From Temnopleurus reevesii (lineage: Eukaryota; Echinodermata; Echinoidea; Temnopleuroida; Temnopleuridae): a stretch of 41,586 bases of DNA. Below the pieces are notes generated by a model. The model worked only from the letters and a program-made list of their open reading frames with translations, was not told the origin of the DNA and searched no databases. The position numbers were made by a program, and so were the translations under genes. Below are positions 1-10,639 of the stretch, one piece after another. The stretch covers positions 97,122-138,707 of the forward strand of contig BQKZ01000348.1 of assembly GCA_036244855.1 (NCBI GenBank), given 5' to 3'. How positions within the stretch are numbered: the first letter of the stretch is position 1; each line of letters begins with the position of its first letter.

Positions 1-2521
1 CACATCAAACAATCTGGCAGCTGGATTAGCTCATCAGAGAATCTAACAAGAATTGCATATTTCTCAATGCTTTGGTGGATTATTTGCACTGGTTTTCTCA
101 TTAGTAAAGACATCCTACAGACATGTTTGTCTGTGTTCATGAATGGAAGGACAAAATGTGGCCTGAGCCTCCTTGTTATTTAGGTTGATCTATAAAGTAA
201 ATTTGCTAATGAGACCTAATAAGTATTTCAATGCCATAAGTTATAGGTGATGAATACATTTATTTTTTTATTAATTATATTATAATTGTTTTATTTTTAT
301 TGCTAAGACCTTGCCTATGAAGCATCATGACTTTGATCATATCTTATTTTGCCAACATAAATACAAATGTTTGTGTGCAAATTGAAGATGTTTAATAAGT
401 TTCCTAAGGATAATTGTCAACATATAATAGTTAATTGTGCAATGATGAAGACCATCTTTTGATTGGGAATGATAGAGTTTTTTTTAATGGGTCAAATTTA
501 TGTGTATTTGCCTCAAGACAAATTACATTTTCCGCTGTTAACAAATGTAGAATTTCAATCGTCAGAATTCAATTTGTGTTTGTGTTGCTGGGCTGGACAA
601 TTCATGTAGCTTGCCCAGTCTAGCAACAACCACTGCATGCAATGCACATTCCTTTCATTGAAATACAATAATTTGTTATTCAAAGAACAAATACTTTACA
701 ATTATGCATTTTGATTTCACAAAGACATGATGTGATTGGTCACATTAGGAAAATGGTTTATAAGAAATGATGCAAAAGAAACATTTCTTTTAAATATCAC
801 TTGTGTGCTGCCACAAAGAACAATGTTTTGGTATTATTGTTAAATGTTATAACCAAGATGATATATATTATATCTGTTTTTATATATTATTTTGACATGA
901 GAGTATTCATACATCATAAAGATTGACATATATTTTATGACATGAACTTGCCATCTTGTGTGCTCTTTTGTATGAATCTTTTTACAAGTTTCATCGCCAA
1001 TCTTATGTGATGAATGCATGCCAACTGATCTGGAATATTACTGGGATGAGATTTCATCTTAATTCAACGCTTCTATCCCAGTTTGATATTAGCAAAAGCT
1101 TTTTTTCAGTCCTACCCTTCCTGGAAAAAACATTCAGTTTAGTTGACTATTTTCATAGATTCCAATGCAGTTGACATCCCTCTCATCCTCAACACTATGA
1201 AATGGGAAATATCTCAAACAAATAGTAGATTTTTTTTTTACAAAAAATTATTCTTTATTCATTCAAATCATATACAAAACTGGTCTCGTGTATCATTATG
1301 CTAATACATGTACAATGATTGCAAAATATAGGCACTTATAAGGAACAGCAAGAATGCTTCACACTACTTTTCAGGCTCATATTTTTGTTTGGTCTGATTT
1401 TAATTTCAACTATTCTCATCCTAATCTCAGGTATATTGATTTCTGTTATTGTTGTCTCTTCAAAGGTTCTACAGACTAATAAATTTCCACTTGAGTAGCT
1501 CTTAAAAACCCTGATTAGTTGAAATGTGTAAGAACTTGAAGGTTGTACATATCTCAATATGTCGGAATCTAGATGAAGATGAAAACATTTACACTAACTT
1601 ATATACTCTGAAATGAACTTTTACCCAAAATTTAGAAGACTGCAAAAAATCTATCACAAAACTCAGAGATGTTTCACACAAGTTACACAAGTTGTGAAAA
1701 GGAATAATATTCACCCCCAAGAATGCAAAAGAATAAATTCCATTTCCATGAATTCCTAAGAAAACACGAGTTTGGAATGATCAAAGTTCATGCTCATATC
1801 CCCTCCAAATTTATGGTCGGGAGGTCTAACAATGCAAGTTAATGGATACATGTGTAAATCAGCTTAGTGTTTAACCACAAACTATATATGCATGAACAAT
1901 AAAAATGCTAGAATAATGGCCAAACAATAATATTGATTCCTAACATAAACACAAAGCTGGAAATGTCCTGTTAAAGCCATACTTTGCGCTGATCTCAAAT
2001 GTTAATATCCCTTTTCTGTGTGATGATTTCCTGGGATATATTGCTTTTCTTGATTACTAGCCATTTTACAATGTGAATAATACAAATATAAATGTACCTT
2101 TAGCATGAAAACAAATTGTCCAAACATGCCTTACAAACTGTATGAGATTAAAATTGGCAAGATTCATATCAACTCATCAATTTACTCAACCAACTTCAAG
2201 ATTAGTTTCATAAATAGTAAAAAATGATTAAGTACTCTGATTACCTTCTATCAATTGTCTATCTACATGTAAATACTGTTACAAATAAATTGTGTATAGC
2301 CTCTTTGAAGTCAGACACCTAAATGTTACATGCTATTAGACTATGCTAGCAGTCAACTTGTCTAATTGCATTTTAAGTCAATGTGATTTTGAGGGGACAA
2401 ATCATATAAAATGTGGGATATTTATCTCTTTCAAATAAATTTTTGAGGTCTAAAGAGAATCAACTTATGCCAATTTTCATGTACATTGACACTAGGGATA
2501 CATGTATACAAATTTGTAAAA
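1..2521. other. AT-rich sequence, no supported gene
   Basis: The first reading frame of the plus strand is open from base 1 to a TAG at 181-183 (60 codons, no start). This could be the tail of an exon but is not recognisable. On the minus strand AATAAA lies at about 1252-1257, followed by an A-rich stretch (plus-strand tttttttttaca), a plausible distal poly(A) site. The remainder is AT-rich without coding character. Confidence 0.3.
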
Positions 2522-2705
2522 CAGTGAAACCTCTTCATAACGAGGTGCTTGGGAACATGAAAACTACCTTGTTATATCAGGTTCCTCACTAAATCAGGGT
2601 AAAAAAACCCAAAAACTATAAAGAGCTTGGACCAATAAAATTACCTTATAATAATATAATACTATTTTTCTCTATATCTGACCTCTTTATAATAAGGTTC
2701 CACTG
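2522..2705. mobile_element. pogo-like MITE, diverged copy
   Basis: The left end is cagtgaaacctcttcataac. The right end, read in reverse complement, is cagtggaaccttattataa. These are imperfect terminal inverted repeats of the same type as the element at 4050-4224. TA follows the right end, but the left flank is AA, so the target duplication is decayed. There is no transposase. Confidence 0.6.
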
Positions 2706-4047
2706 TATAATAGTTTTTATTTTCATAAGCTAAAATATATGATCTAATATCATTTCCTCATTTCCTTGATAATACTTTAGTTGTAACAATTAAAACTCAA
2801 AATTATATGAAGCTGGTTTACATACATGTAAGGCAGTACTGCATTCTTCACATCAATATTGCAGCAACGTAAAAAATGTTGCTACACATTTTCAACTCTC
2901 TTACATTTGAAATTTACATTACAATATACAGGTAAATGTACAATATAAATCTGCATAATTATGGTAACCTATAAACTCTTTAACATAAATGAGATTATTA
3001 CATTTTAAACAATACATTGCAGTAATAGTGAGCGAAAATTACAAAATGATACCAACAAAATGACACATAATTGCATAAAAAGTCATTCAAAGCCAAACCT
3101 GAAAGACAAACCCAATGATGCAGGCCTAATTGTTCTGAATTAGGTCCAACATTTTAATTGTATTCTAAAAATAAATTGCAAAATGTCAAAATATCTATGC
3201 TTTATCAAGCTTAAACAACTGTCAGATTTTATAATTTCAATTGCAATAATTCTCTATTGTTTGAAAAAATGCTATTTTCAGTCTTGATATCGAACCAAAC
3301 TTCATAATTTGATAAACATAAATTTTGAGCACAACTGAATAAAATGAAGATGCAAAATCGAATATTCAAACAAAAGAGTGACAAGAAAATACCAAACCAA
3401 GGATTTGGTTTTTTTTCTGGATGTGAGAAGATCTAAAGATGTCTTCAGATTTTTACTCTCCATTTTCATAAAAAAAGAAGTTTGCGATCCCCTACAAACG
3501 AACACTTTATAAACCCTGATACATTAAATGTTACACACACTTACTTTGTCCATCAATTCTAGCAGTATTTCTTTGGTTGGTGAAAAAAGGTGAAAATGTG
3601 CATAAAATGAAAAAGAAGTAGATGCATAACTTATGTCAGCAACAACAAAAAAGAAGCTTTACATCTTTGTAGCAATAGTCAAACAAAAATATGAACTTTA
3701 CAGTGTTTTTGTTGTCTTTCAAAGAAATATTTTAAAGCTTGAAATGTTTTCAAGGTCTTCGACCCCAGTCACATCTCCATCAACACAATTCTTTGTATTG
3801 TTGACAACTATGTGACCTGAATGACTGACCCTTGACATAAAGGGGAAGTTATCAGGTAACAGAGGACTCAAAAAGACTAAGAATCATGTTTAACATTATG
3901 GAGAAGTATCTATGTAATGTATGTAATGGGGACTTACATTATTTTGATGAGGATCATTATACAATTTGTCCAAAGCGTGGAATGTTGAGAGAAAATATAG
4001 TATTCCGAAGCTATATCTTGAGTGCATCTTGACCAATCACAAATTAG
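2706..4047. other. AT-rich sequence, no gene seen
   Basis: Non-coding in character, with short runs of A and T and no repeat family that I recognise. It could be part of a long GLMP 3' UTR if the distal poly(A) signal near 1252 is used. Confidence 0.3.
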
Positions 4048-4049
4048 TA

Positions 4050-4224
4050 CAGTCAAACCTCATCATAACGAGGTCCTTGGGACCAGAGAAACTATCTCTT
4101 TATACTTAAACCTTGTTATATCAGGGCCAAAATACAATAAAATACAATGAGATGGGACCAGGAAAACTACCTTGTTATAACGAGATCTTGTTATATCAGT
4201 GCTCTTTATCACGAGGTTGGACTG
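4050..4224. mobile_element. pogo/Tc1-mariner-type MITE with TA duplication
   Basis: A 175-bp element from cagtcaaacctcatcataac to acgaggttggactg, flanked on both sides by TA (4048-4049 and 4225-4226). Internal sub-repeats read ccttgttatatcag and ccttgttataacgag. TIRs starting CAGT with a TA target are typical of pogo-like DNA transposons. It is non-autonomous. Confidence 0.75.
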
Positions 4225-4280
4225 TATCTGCATTAAAACTGTATGTAGGTCATGTAATATAACAAAAAGCTTCTACTCTA

Positions 4281-4288
4281 CTTTATTT
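4281..4288 (-). terminator. candidate GLMP polyadenylation signal
   Basis: Reverse-strand AATAAA lies within this span (plus-strand ctttattt), about 540 bases past the GLMP stop codon. It is the only AATAAA seen between the stop codon and about 3500. Cleavage has not been shown. Confidence 0.35.
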
Positions 4289-4821
4289 TAGGCGGAATAT
4301 ATCGATGATACTCTCATCCTGGGAAAAAAACTTTCGATTAAAGGTTACAATTTTGACCTACAGGTATGCTCTACTTATCATGGAGCTATCACATATTTAT
4401 CCCTGGGCACAACCTGGGAATAAAAGATGGAGTCACTTTTCAAGGAAGTAGAATTTTCTGAACATTTGTTTACATGTATATCCCAGTGAAACATGTCATT
4501 ATGCAACAATGTTCTCATTGGGATGTCTGAGAAGCTTAACTTATGATGGCTTCATGATCGAAAGGACCATTGGATTGGTTATACACTTGATGAATTCAGG
4601 CTCTTCCAAGAGAAGGGCATCGGTGGATCCAAGATTCGACAATAGGGAGGGAGGGCCAGCAAGGCCCCTGGATCTGCAAACGCAAAGGTATCCTGTATTT
4701 AAGCAAACTGGATACGCCTGTAGGGGCCAAGGAATGTCTTGTAAAGTGGGAGTGGTGGGGGCTGAATGGCAAGTGCATGAACAACCTGAAATATATTAGC
4801 ACTCAAAACATCATGACTTCA

Positions 4822-5008
4822 TCAATTTATTGAGGTATATTTACTCAAGGAGTTCTCTTTGTTTCGAGCAAACCTCTTCTGGCAGGCGACAACGATACCT
4901 CCGACCATGATGAGGATGACAGGGACACCAAGACCAACTGAGATGATGGAGATGATGAGGATGGAGATCGTATCACTGGGAGGACTCCCGTATCCTGCAA
5001 CACTGGTC
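4822..5008 (-). CDS. GLMP: GLMP exon 7: transmembrane segment and lysosomal sorting tail
   Basis: This exon completes the split W351 codon and encodes residues 352-412, ending with TGA at 4824-4822. GYGSPPSDT precedes a roughly 30-residue hydrophobic helix rich in I, V and G. A basic stop-transfer stretch (QKRFARNK) and the tail KYTSIN follow. The acceptor is tttttgtcttgcag. Confidence 0.92.
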
Positions 5009-8000
5009 CTGCAAGACAAAAAGACAGAGCGATAAAAACATATCTAAAAATAAATAAAATAAGAGCAATCTTTAAGCCCAGTCACATAGAGGCCCACATG
5101 CAACAAGATTGAACACAACTACTTGTTCAGTTCAAAATAACTACCTCTGAACAACGAGTAGTGTTGAATCGTATTCAGTTGGGGCTTCCTTGTGAGTAGA
5201 GCATAACAAATACAAAATTGATGCGAAAAGCTTGGGAAAAAGAAGGAAGTGAATATTAGAACAAAAGATTATGAAATTTATGGAGAAGGATATATTTTGC
5301 TGACATGCATGGTACATATAGATAGATGTAAGCCTCACAGTCCTAAGAACCATGGTGCTGCCCCTTCAAATTTCTCCTTACACCCAAGATCATGATGGAG
5401 AAATAATTTAGCTACTCCCGCATGATAAATTTGAATAGTAAAACAAACGCATTTTTGGAATGAAGAAAGTTACTTACCAAACATAATACTTGGAGGCATT
5501 GTAAAAGTTGTCTTTACTGATTCCGAACGAGATATTGAAGCTAGCGAGATCTAATGATGACAGATTGCCAAAGAATGCATGGGCCAAGCTGTAATCATTG
5601 ATGTAGTGATTGGTATAATTCAGATCATATGTTTTTATCTGTGAGTTTGGAGAAATAAAACGAGAGACAATCATTAGAATGGTTAATGGAAATTGAATGA
5701 AGATACCCTAACTTTCAATTCATATCTCTAATACACATGCATGAGAATTTCAGACTGTAAACAGTTTAACAAATTCTTTTAAAAAATAGTATACTGAACA
5801 TGCAAACATTTTTAATTTAATCTTCAACTTATTAGTCCCATATTTTCTCTGAATCATGCTACATGTACATAATCCATAGCTTCAAGACACAATGTCCTGT
5901 GAAAGATTGCAACTTATAAGGGAAATGAACTTGATTTCCTGATAACTGACTCTTTTAGGAAAGCAGCAGGAATTTAACCCTATTCCACTGGGGGAGGGGG
6001 TCAATTTGACCCCCCCTTGACAAATTTCGCGATCGCTCTGCCGCGCAAAATTTTTTCAGCGCGAGACTCACTGACATTTCTCTTTCAAGTCTTGCGCAAC
6101 TATTTTCGCAAAAATCAGACACATGGTTACTTCACCGCGCCACTTTTTGTACATGAATGTCAGACCAAAATTCGGTCAAAAACGTGATTTTATGTACAAA
6201 GTCAATGTAAATTGTGATTTCAGTATGAATTCATAAAGATGTAGTTATTTTCAATAATATGGGTTGAAATTAATTCATTTTAGCATAAATATGCTTNAAA
6301 TATCTAACAAAACATATATTAAAGACAAGTACTGGTAGAAAATGTTTTTAAAATGGCAAGATTAATTGCACTTGATGCAGAAACCACTAAACATAGTGCT
6401 TTGACTTTTCTGGTTTTCATCAAGATACTTTGCTTACGGAAAAAAGGGAGAATTCAGCATCCATACAAATAGTTTTGATGTCTTGATACACATCAATTTG
6501 AAGTTGGGATTAGAGATTATAAGTACAGAATTTTCCTGTTTAGAACCTACATAGGAATATTACAAAATATATTCATGCAAACTCACTGGTGTAGAACTTT
6601 CTGTGCCTCTATCCGAGCTCGTATATGCTATTGGTTTCCACTGCATGAAATTGCCTTTCTCTGCTGTATCTGTTTTATCTAATACTACTTGGTAGGTCTG
6701 TTCAAAGGAAAAACAACAAAATCAAAGATTAATGTCAAAATGAGTTGAATAGTAATGATTACACTGTACATGCATTACGCAATTTTTGAGAGGTATGCCC
6801 GGACGAAAGCGCAAAAGAAATATTCATCAAATTTCAACGCTGCCCTATAGTAAAAAAAACAAACAAAATGAATTAAGCTAACAAAGAAAGAAGATGTTCA
6901 ACACACAAGTAAGATCTTCCATCTCAAACTCCCTATATTATCATTATTTTATGGAAATATCAAGACAGTGAAACGGTACGACATTATTTTCTCCTATATA
7001 ATAGCCTTCTTTTCTATGTCATTATGAATATCGCAATGAACTTAGACAAAATAAATCATAGCAAGTTTTTTTCAGATTCCTGTGGATGAAGGCATGTTGA
7101 TTGTAGAAAATGAGTGCGCAAGTAATGTGCCCAATATACACCATAAATGAGGTCATACTGTGCATATCAATTTCACACTCCTAAATGGTCCACAGGCCTT
7201 CATTCACCATATTAAAAAAACATACTCATACTCACTGAGCCTTATACAATGTCTCTCATAAAAAAGGAATAACTCTAGAGATATTAATGTTTTAAAAAGA
7301 TGAATGAAAATTTACAACTTTTACTGCAGAATTGATGGGAAGTGAATGTCTTTTTTCCTCATGGACACAAAGCATAATAATATAATATATGATTACATTT
7401 TGCCTTTGTCTGACATATTAATAACTTACTTTAAAAACTGCCGGAGTATATTCATCATCAATGCTGGCAATATCATCCAATGTAATGCCTGACTTTTGCG
7501 TTTGCTGATCCCTCACGATTAGCATCTCCAGAGCATACCTAGTCTTATTGAAGCTCTGATCAAGATCATCAAGGACCAGCGAAAACTCAGTGGTGTTGGG
7601 CAAGTGTTGTAAGTGGGGCAGATCAGTACCTCTACCTTCAACACCAAGAGTTTGAACCTATATGCAGAAGAAATTTTAAAAAATGGTAGATTTAGATATC
7701 AAAAGAACAGACATAAAGTCTTTGCTGAAAATACAATACTGAAGGGGTGTTACTAGAAAATTGTGATCAATTGGACGTTGCAGTTGATAGGTATGCACCC
7801 ATCAAAATCACTGTATCAAATGGATTTTATTCGGAGCTCAAAAAATGAAAATATAGATTTCAGATGGCAAACAGATTTTCAGTTTATTTGTGATTAATTG
7901 CAACTTTATAGCAATACTCCCTTGTACATTGTAAAGTACACCGAGAGTTATCATACAAAAAAATAATACTTTGAAGATTAGAAATCTACCAAGTACCAAA

Positions 8001-10554
8001 CATATACTATCATACTTCAATTTTTTCCAAAATTTCAAGAAATCTGCTTGCATAATTTTATGCATATATTTCTAAACTCTCAAAATTTCTTGAATAATCA
8101 AACATCTTTAAAGAGTCATAATCTGTACCTTCAATGCAAGAGTCCCGTTGGAGACAGCTGGTTTTTCTCCTCTATCAGTCATGAAAAGAGCACTGTTCTC
8201 TGACTTATAGATGGTGACATTGGACCAGGTAAGATCTGACACATCTATAGACCGTGTTGTGTTAGACTTTGTGATGTCTGCTGTGTCGTTATCATCACGA
8301 TACTCTAATAGCTGCAAAGGTGTAATAGGATGAAAAATGAAGAAAAGGAGCGTAATGTTCGGTAATTTGTTGGGATTTTACTTTTCTTAGATTCCCATTG
8401 CACATGTATTCCAAAACCATTGGATGTTCACTCCTCACGATTAATCAGTCACATACTAAAACTAACAATCAGAATTTACTGGAGAGATAATTCTCATTAA
8501 TATGCCATCCATGCATATCAAATAACTTTTCTGATTAGTATTTATCTTTTGTCGAAGATGTTTATATTGCATTTACTTGAATTATGGAGAGATAAGGTAA
8601 CGTCCATTATTTGCTTGTAATGCAACATTTTTTTAAATTTTCTCCAAACTGTATTTGTTTTCTCTTTCCACATGATTTTGAATTAATATCATACCCTAAT
8701 GTATTTTACAAATTTGTGGGCCTCTAAAACTTTTTAAAGGATTGCCTGAACTACTACCATAATGAACAAACACATTCCATCCATTAATGTATGTGAATCA
8801 CAGAATTCTGCAAGAAAAAAGAGGTTGACTCCCAGATTAAACATGGAATACAATGATATTTGAAAATAATTTTACGAAAGCAAAGCTTTCTTTCTTACTC
8901 TGGATATAACGAAAGCAGACACTGAGAGCACATCTTCTTTGGGGCTGAAAGTGATTGCTTCTGCTTCTCTAGCAATAGCCTTCTTCCAGTCCACCTTCAT
9001 CTTGGCCGAGGTCGTCGTTCTCACGACCAAGAGACTCGGCGCTCCAATAGTACTCCAGACATGGTGAATCGTATCGGTTGCACCAAGGGCTTGAAAGTGG
9101 ACGAGGTTGTAGAAAGAGCCGTTCACATTCACATTCCGACATTCTGGAATGTCACAGCCATCGTTGTATGTGATTGTCACCTATTTGATGAGTGAGAAAA
9201 AAAGGATTATTTCATATTTGGTCAAGTACATGTACATCAGCGAAGATTTCTGCAGAGGATTTGATCAAGTAGGCACAAGTTTACTTAAATAAAAATTGTT
9301 TAAATCTTCAATCAATTTCCTGAAATCTGTCAGCTGAGGAAACAAAATAACATTTAAATCATTGTTCTCTGCCCTAAATGTAATTTAAGTCACTTTTGTA
9401 CTTGTTTTGGGGGTGATTATCATGACATTTGGGACCTTTTTTTTTTATCGCCGATGTTTAAAATTTCTGCTTTCCACAAGCATGCATACCAGTTGGCAAA
9501 TATCTCCTAGTTTGCCTCGAAATTGTGAAGATCACTAATCACAGCATTTTCGCGAACTAGTCCACCCTTCCATAGACTTGTATTCATTGATTCAGCAGCC
9601 AGGGACCTCATTGATATCTCCTAGCTACAGATAGCTCTCTGGAATAGTTTTTGACATTTTTTGACATTGTCACTACTCCAGAGAGCTATATGGAGTTGAT
9701 ACCGCCTTGACTGTGTAGCAGAGAGAAACATTGTGATTTGAAAAGCTCCCCAATTGATGCTTTTCTAATCGAGCGAGACTATGCGCTCGGGAATGAGCTC
9801 ATAGTGCCGCGCACTATATCAGCCCAGCCCCGCGCACACCGTCTCGCACAGTATGTACGGTCTCTAATTCTCCGAATTACAGAAGGGCTGGAACTTAACG
9901 GAAGTTTCAAGCCGTGTGACATTGGGATTGGTGCTTAGAAAAGCGTCATTTGGCCATTTGGGGAGCTTAGCTAGATATCTCCGGTTCCATAATGTTAGAC
10001 CTTGTACACAAATAATCAACCGTAATAATCAACTAATTAATAATCAAATAATGCCGTAATAATCAACTTTGATTGTGGGCGTACACGGAAAGACAAGACA
10101 AGACAAATTGATGTGCGTGGGACGAGGCGAGACCGAGAGACATGAGAGAGGTGGCTCATCTCACGATTTGGCAATAATAATTGAATAGTTAAATTTCAGG
10201 ATTTTTACTCTTTGTTTTTCTGCACTGCACCGCAAGAGCAGCTCTGAAATAGGCTACCAAGTACCAGATACAGGTAGCTTCACCACCCCCCCCCCCCCCC
10301 CCCCCCGGCCCAATTCAGCGGAGCACTGACTGGTGCTTCACGCTGAAGTTTCCCGACGATTGTTCAATTCAGACCCGCTTCCAACCGCAGCTCCACACGT
10401 CATCAATCTAAAGCAAAATCACACCATATAAGTTGTTACCAAAATGTATTAAGTGTATTTTTCTTACATTTCGTGATTTTTCTCCGCAAACAACACCAGT
10501 TAAGACTGAAGAAACCAAGAAAAAGCAGAGAAAACGTCTCCCCAATCCAATCAT
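4822..10554 (-). CDS. GLMP: GLMP (glycosylated lysosomal membrane protein), seven-exon gene
   Basis: Seven coding exons (10554-10468, 9180-8899, 8311-8129, 7657-7430, 6697-6587, 5638-5478, 5008-4822) join in frame to 412 residues, close to the roughly 400 usual for the family. The first five introns are phase 0 and the last is phase 2; all have GT donors and AG acceptors. Residues 1-24 are a signal peptide. The lumenal region has 11 N-glycosylation sequons (N49, 131, 140, 154, 178, 205, 221, 304, 321, 331, 344). A single membrane segment spans about 364-393. A short basic tail ends in Y408-T-S-I411-N, a YxxPhi lysosomal sorting signal at the C-terminus as in vertebrate GLMP. Motifs HVWSTIGAPSLLVVRT, HAFFGNLSSLDLASFNISFG and GYGSPP fit my recollection of GLMP. 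Known role of the family: heavily glycosylated lysosomal membrane protein that stabilises the transporter MFSD1. Identification is by recognition, without an alignment. Confidence 0.9.
5478..5638 (-). CDS. GLMP: GLMP exon 6
   Basis: 161 bases encoding residues 298-350 and the first two bases of W351. The acceptor is ccaaactcacag and the donor TTG|gtaagt. It holds HAFFGNLSSLDLASFNISFG and sequons N304, N321, N331 and N344. The TG|G split codon matches the first base of exon 7. Confidence 0.9.
5974..6300. repeat. interspersed repeat in GLMP intron 5
   Basis: GLMP intron 5 holds a compositionally distinct block. It starts ttaaccctattccact, followed by the perfect hairpin gggggtcaatttgaccccc at 5996-6014 and CpG-bearing sequence (gcgatcgctctgccgcgc), unlike the flanking intron. 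One ambiguous base lies at 6297. It looks like an inserted repeat, but the family is not identified. Confidence 0.45.
6587..6697 (-). CDS. GLMP: GLMP exon 5
   Basis: 37 codons (residues 261-297), TYQVVLDKTD to TESSTP. The acceptor is tttcctttgaacag and the donor CCA|gtgagt. The exon is exactly 111 bases and phase 0 on both sides, so skipping it would keep the frame. Confidence 0.85.
7430..7657 (-). CDS. GLMP: GLMP exon 4
   Basis: 76 codons (residues 185-260), VQTLGVEGRG to YTPAVFK. The acceptor is ctgcatatag and the donor AAA|gtaagt, phase 0 on both sides. It contains sequons N205 and N221. The acidic segment DDIASIDDEYTP precedes the donor. Confidence 0.88.
8129..8311 (-). CDS. GLMP: GLMP exon 3
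   Basis: 61 codons (residues 124-184), LLEYRDDNDT to GTLALK. The acceptor is cacctttgcag and the donor AAG|gtacag, both phase 0. Four N-glycosylation sequons lie in this short exon (N131, N140, N154, N178), fitting a densely glycosylated lumenal region. Confidence 0.88.
8899..9180 (-). CDS. GLMP: GLMP exon 2: N-terminal lumenal domain
   Basis: 94 codons (residues 30-123), VTITYNDGCD to SAFVISR. The acceptor is a pyrimidine-rich tract ending tcaaatag, and the donor is AGA|gtaaga. It carries two cysteines close together (C38 and C43) that could form a disulfide, the sequon N49, and the segment LVHFQALGATDTIHHVWSTI, the most GLMP-like stretch of the protein. Confidence 0.9.
9631..9689. repeat. 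stem-loop in GLMP intron 1
   Basis: Arms 9631-9647 (atagctctctggaatag) and 9673-9689 pair with one mismatch around a 25-base loop containing two copies of ttgacatt. It lies within a larger pair of diverged inverted sequences with gatatctcctagcta at 9613 and tagctagatatctcc at about 9968, so it may be part of a nested foldback. Confidence 0.6.
9744..9967. mobile_element. foldback MITE-like element in GLMP intron 1
   Basis: The left arm, agctccccaattgatgcttt followed by tctaa, is inverted at the right end (ttagaaaagcgtca...ttggggagct); the right arm has 8 extra bases. The interior is richer in GC and CpG than the intron. It has no coding capacity. Confidence 0.5.
10009..10075. repeat. short aataatcaac repeats
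   Basis: Four or so copies of the motif aataatcaa with variable spacing lie in GLMP intron 1, beside the foldback element. Confidence 0.5.
10286..10306. repeat. poly(C) tract, 21 bases
   Basis: An uninterrupted C run in GLMP intron 1. Run length is likely unreliable in the assembly. Confidence 0.9.
10468..10554 (-). CDS. GLMP: GLMP exon 1: start codon and signal peptide
   Basis: This 29-codon exon begins MIGLGRRFLCFFLVSS and continues VLTGVVCG before EKSRN. It has a basic n-region, a hydrophobic core and small residues before a likely cleavage site after C23-G24. The donor is AAT|gtaaga, phase 0, matching the phase-0 acceptor of exon 2. The ATG is the first in frame after an in-frame TAG 36 bases upstream and has A at position -3. 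No other nearby minus-strand exon offers a signal peptide in the right phase. The exon is too short to stand out as an open reading frame. Confidence 0.85.
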
Positions 10555-10608
10555 TTTCACAGTTTCTACTTCGTCTTCACTCAACTATATCCGGATCTTG
10601 CATGATGG

Positions 10609-10632
10609 TCATGTGATCAAAATAACGTGACC
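10609..10632. promoter_or_regulatory. M-box/CLEAR-like E-box upstream of GLMP
   Basis: TCATGTGA at 10609-10616 lies 55 bases upstream of the GLMP start codon and matches the MITF/TFE M-box form of the CLEAR element (consensus GTCACGTGAC). A second, weaker half-match, AACGTGAC, follows at 10624-10631. Lysosomal genes are commonly driven by TFEB/TFE3 through such sites. That this site works is inference. Confidence 0.35.
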
Positions 10633-10639
10633 ATGATTG

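Noticed and set aside
1..183. 60-codon frame open at the left edge
   Set aside because: No similarity recognised and no start or acceptor visible; could be chance in AT-rich sequence.
4509..4802. Frames of 68-96 codons on both strands just past the GLMP stop codon
   Set aside because: They fall in the presumed GLMP 3' UTR, overlap each other and resemble no protein I know.
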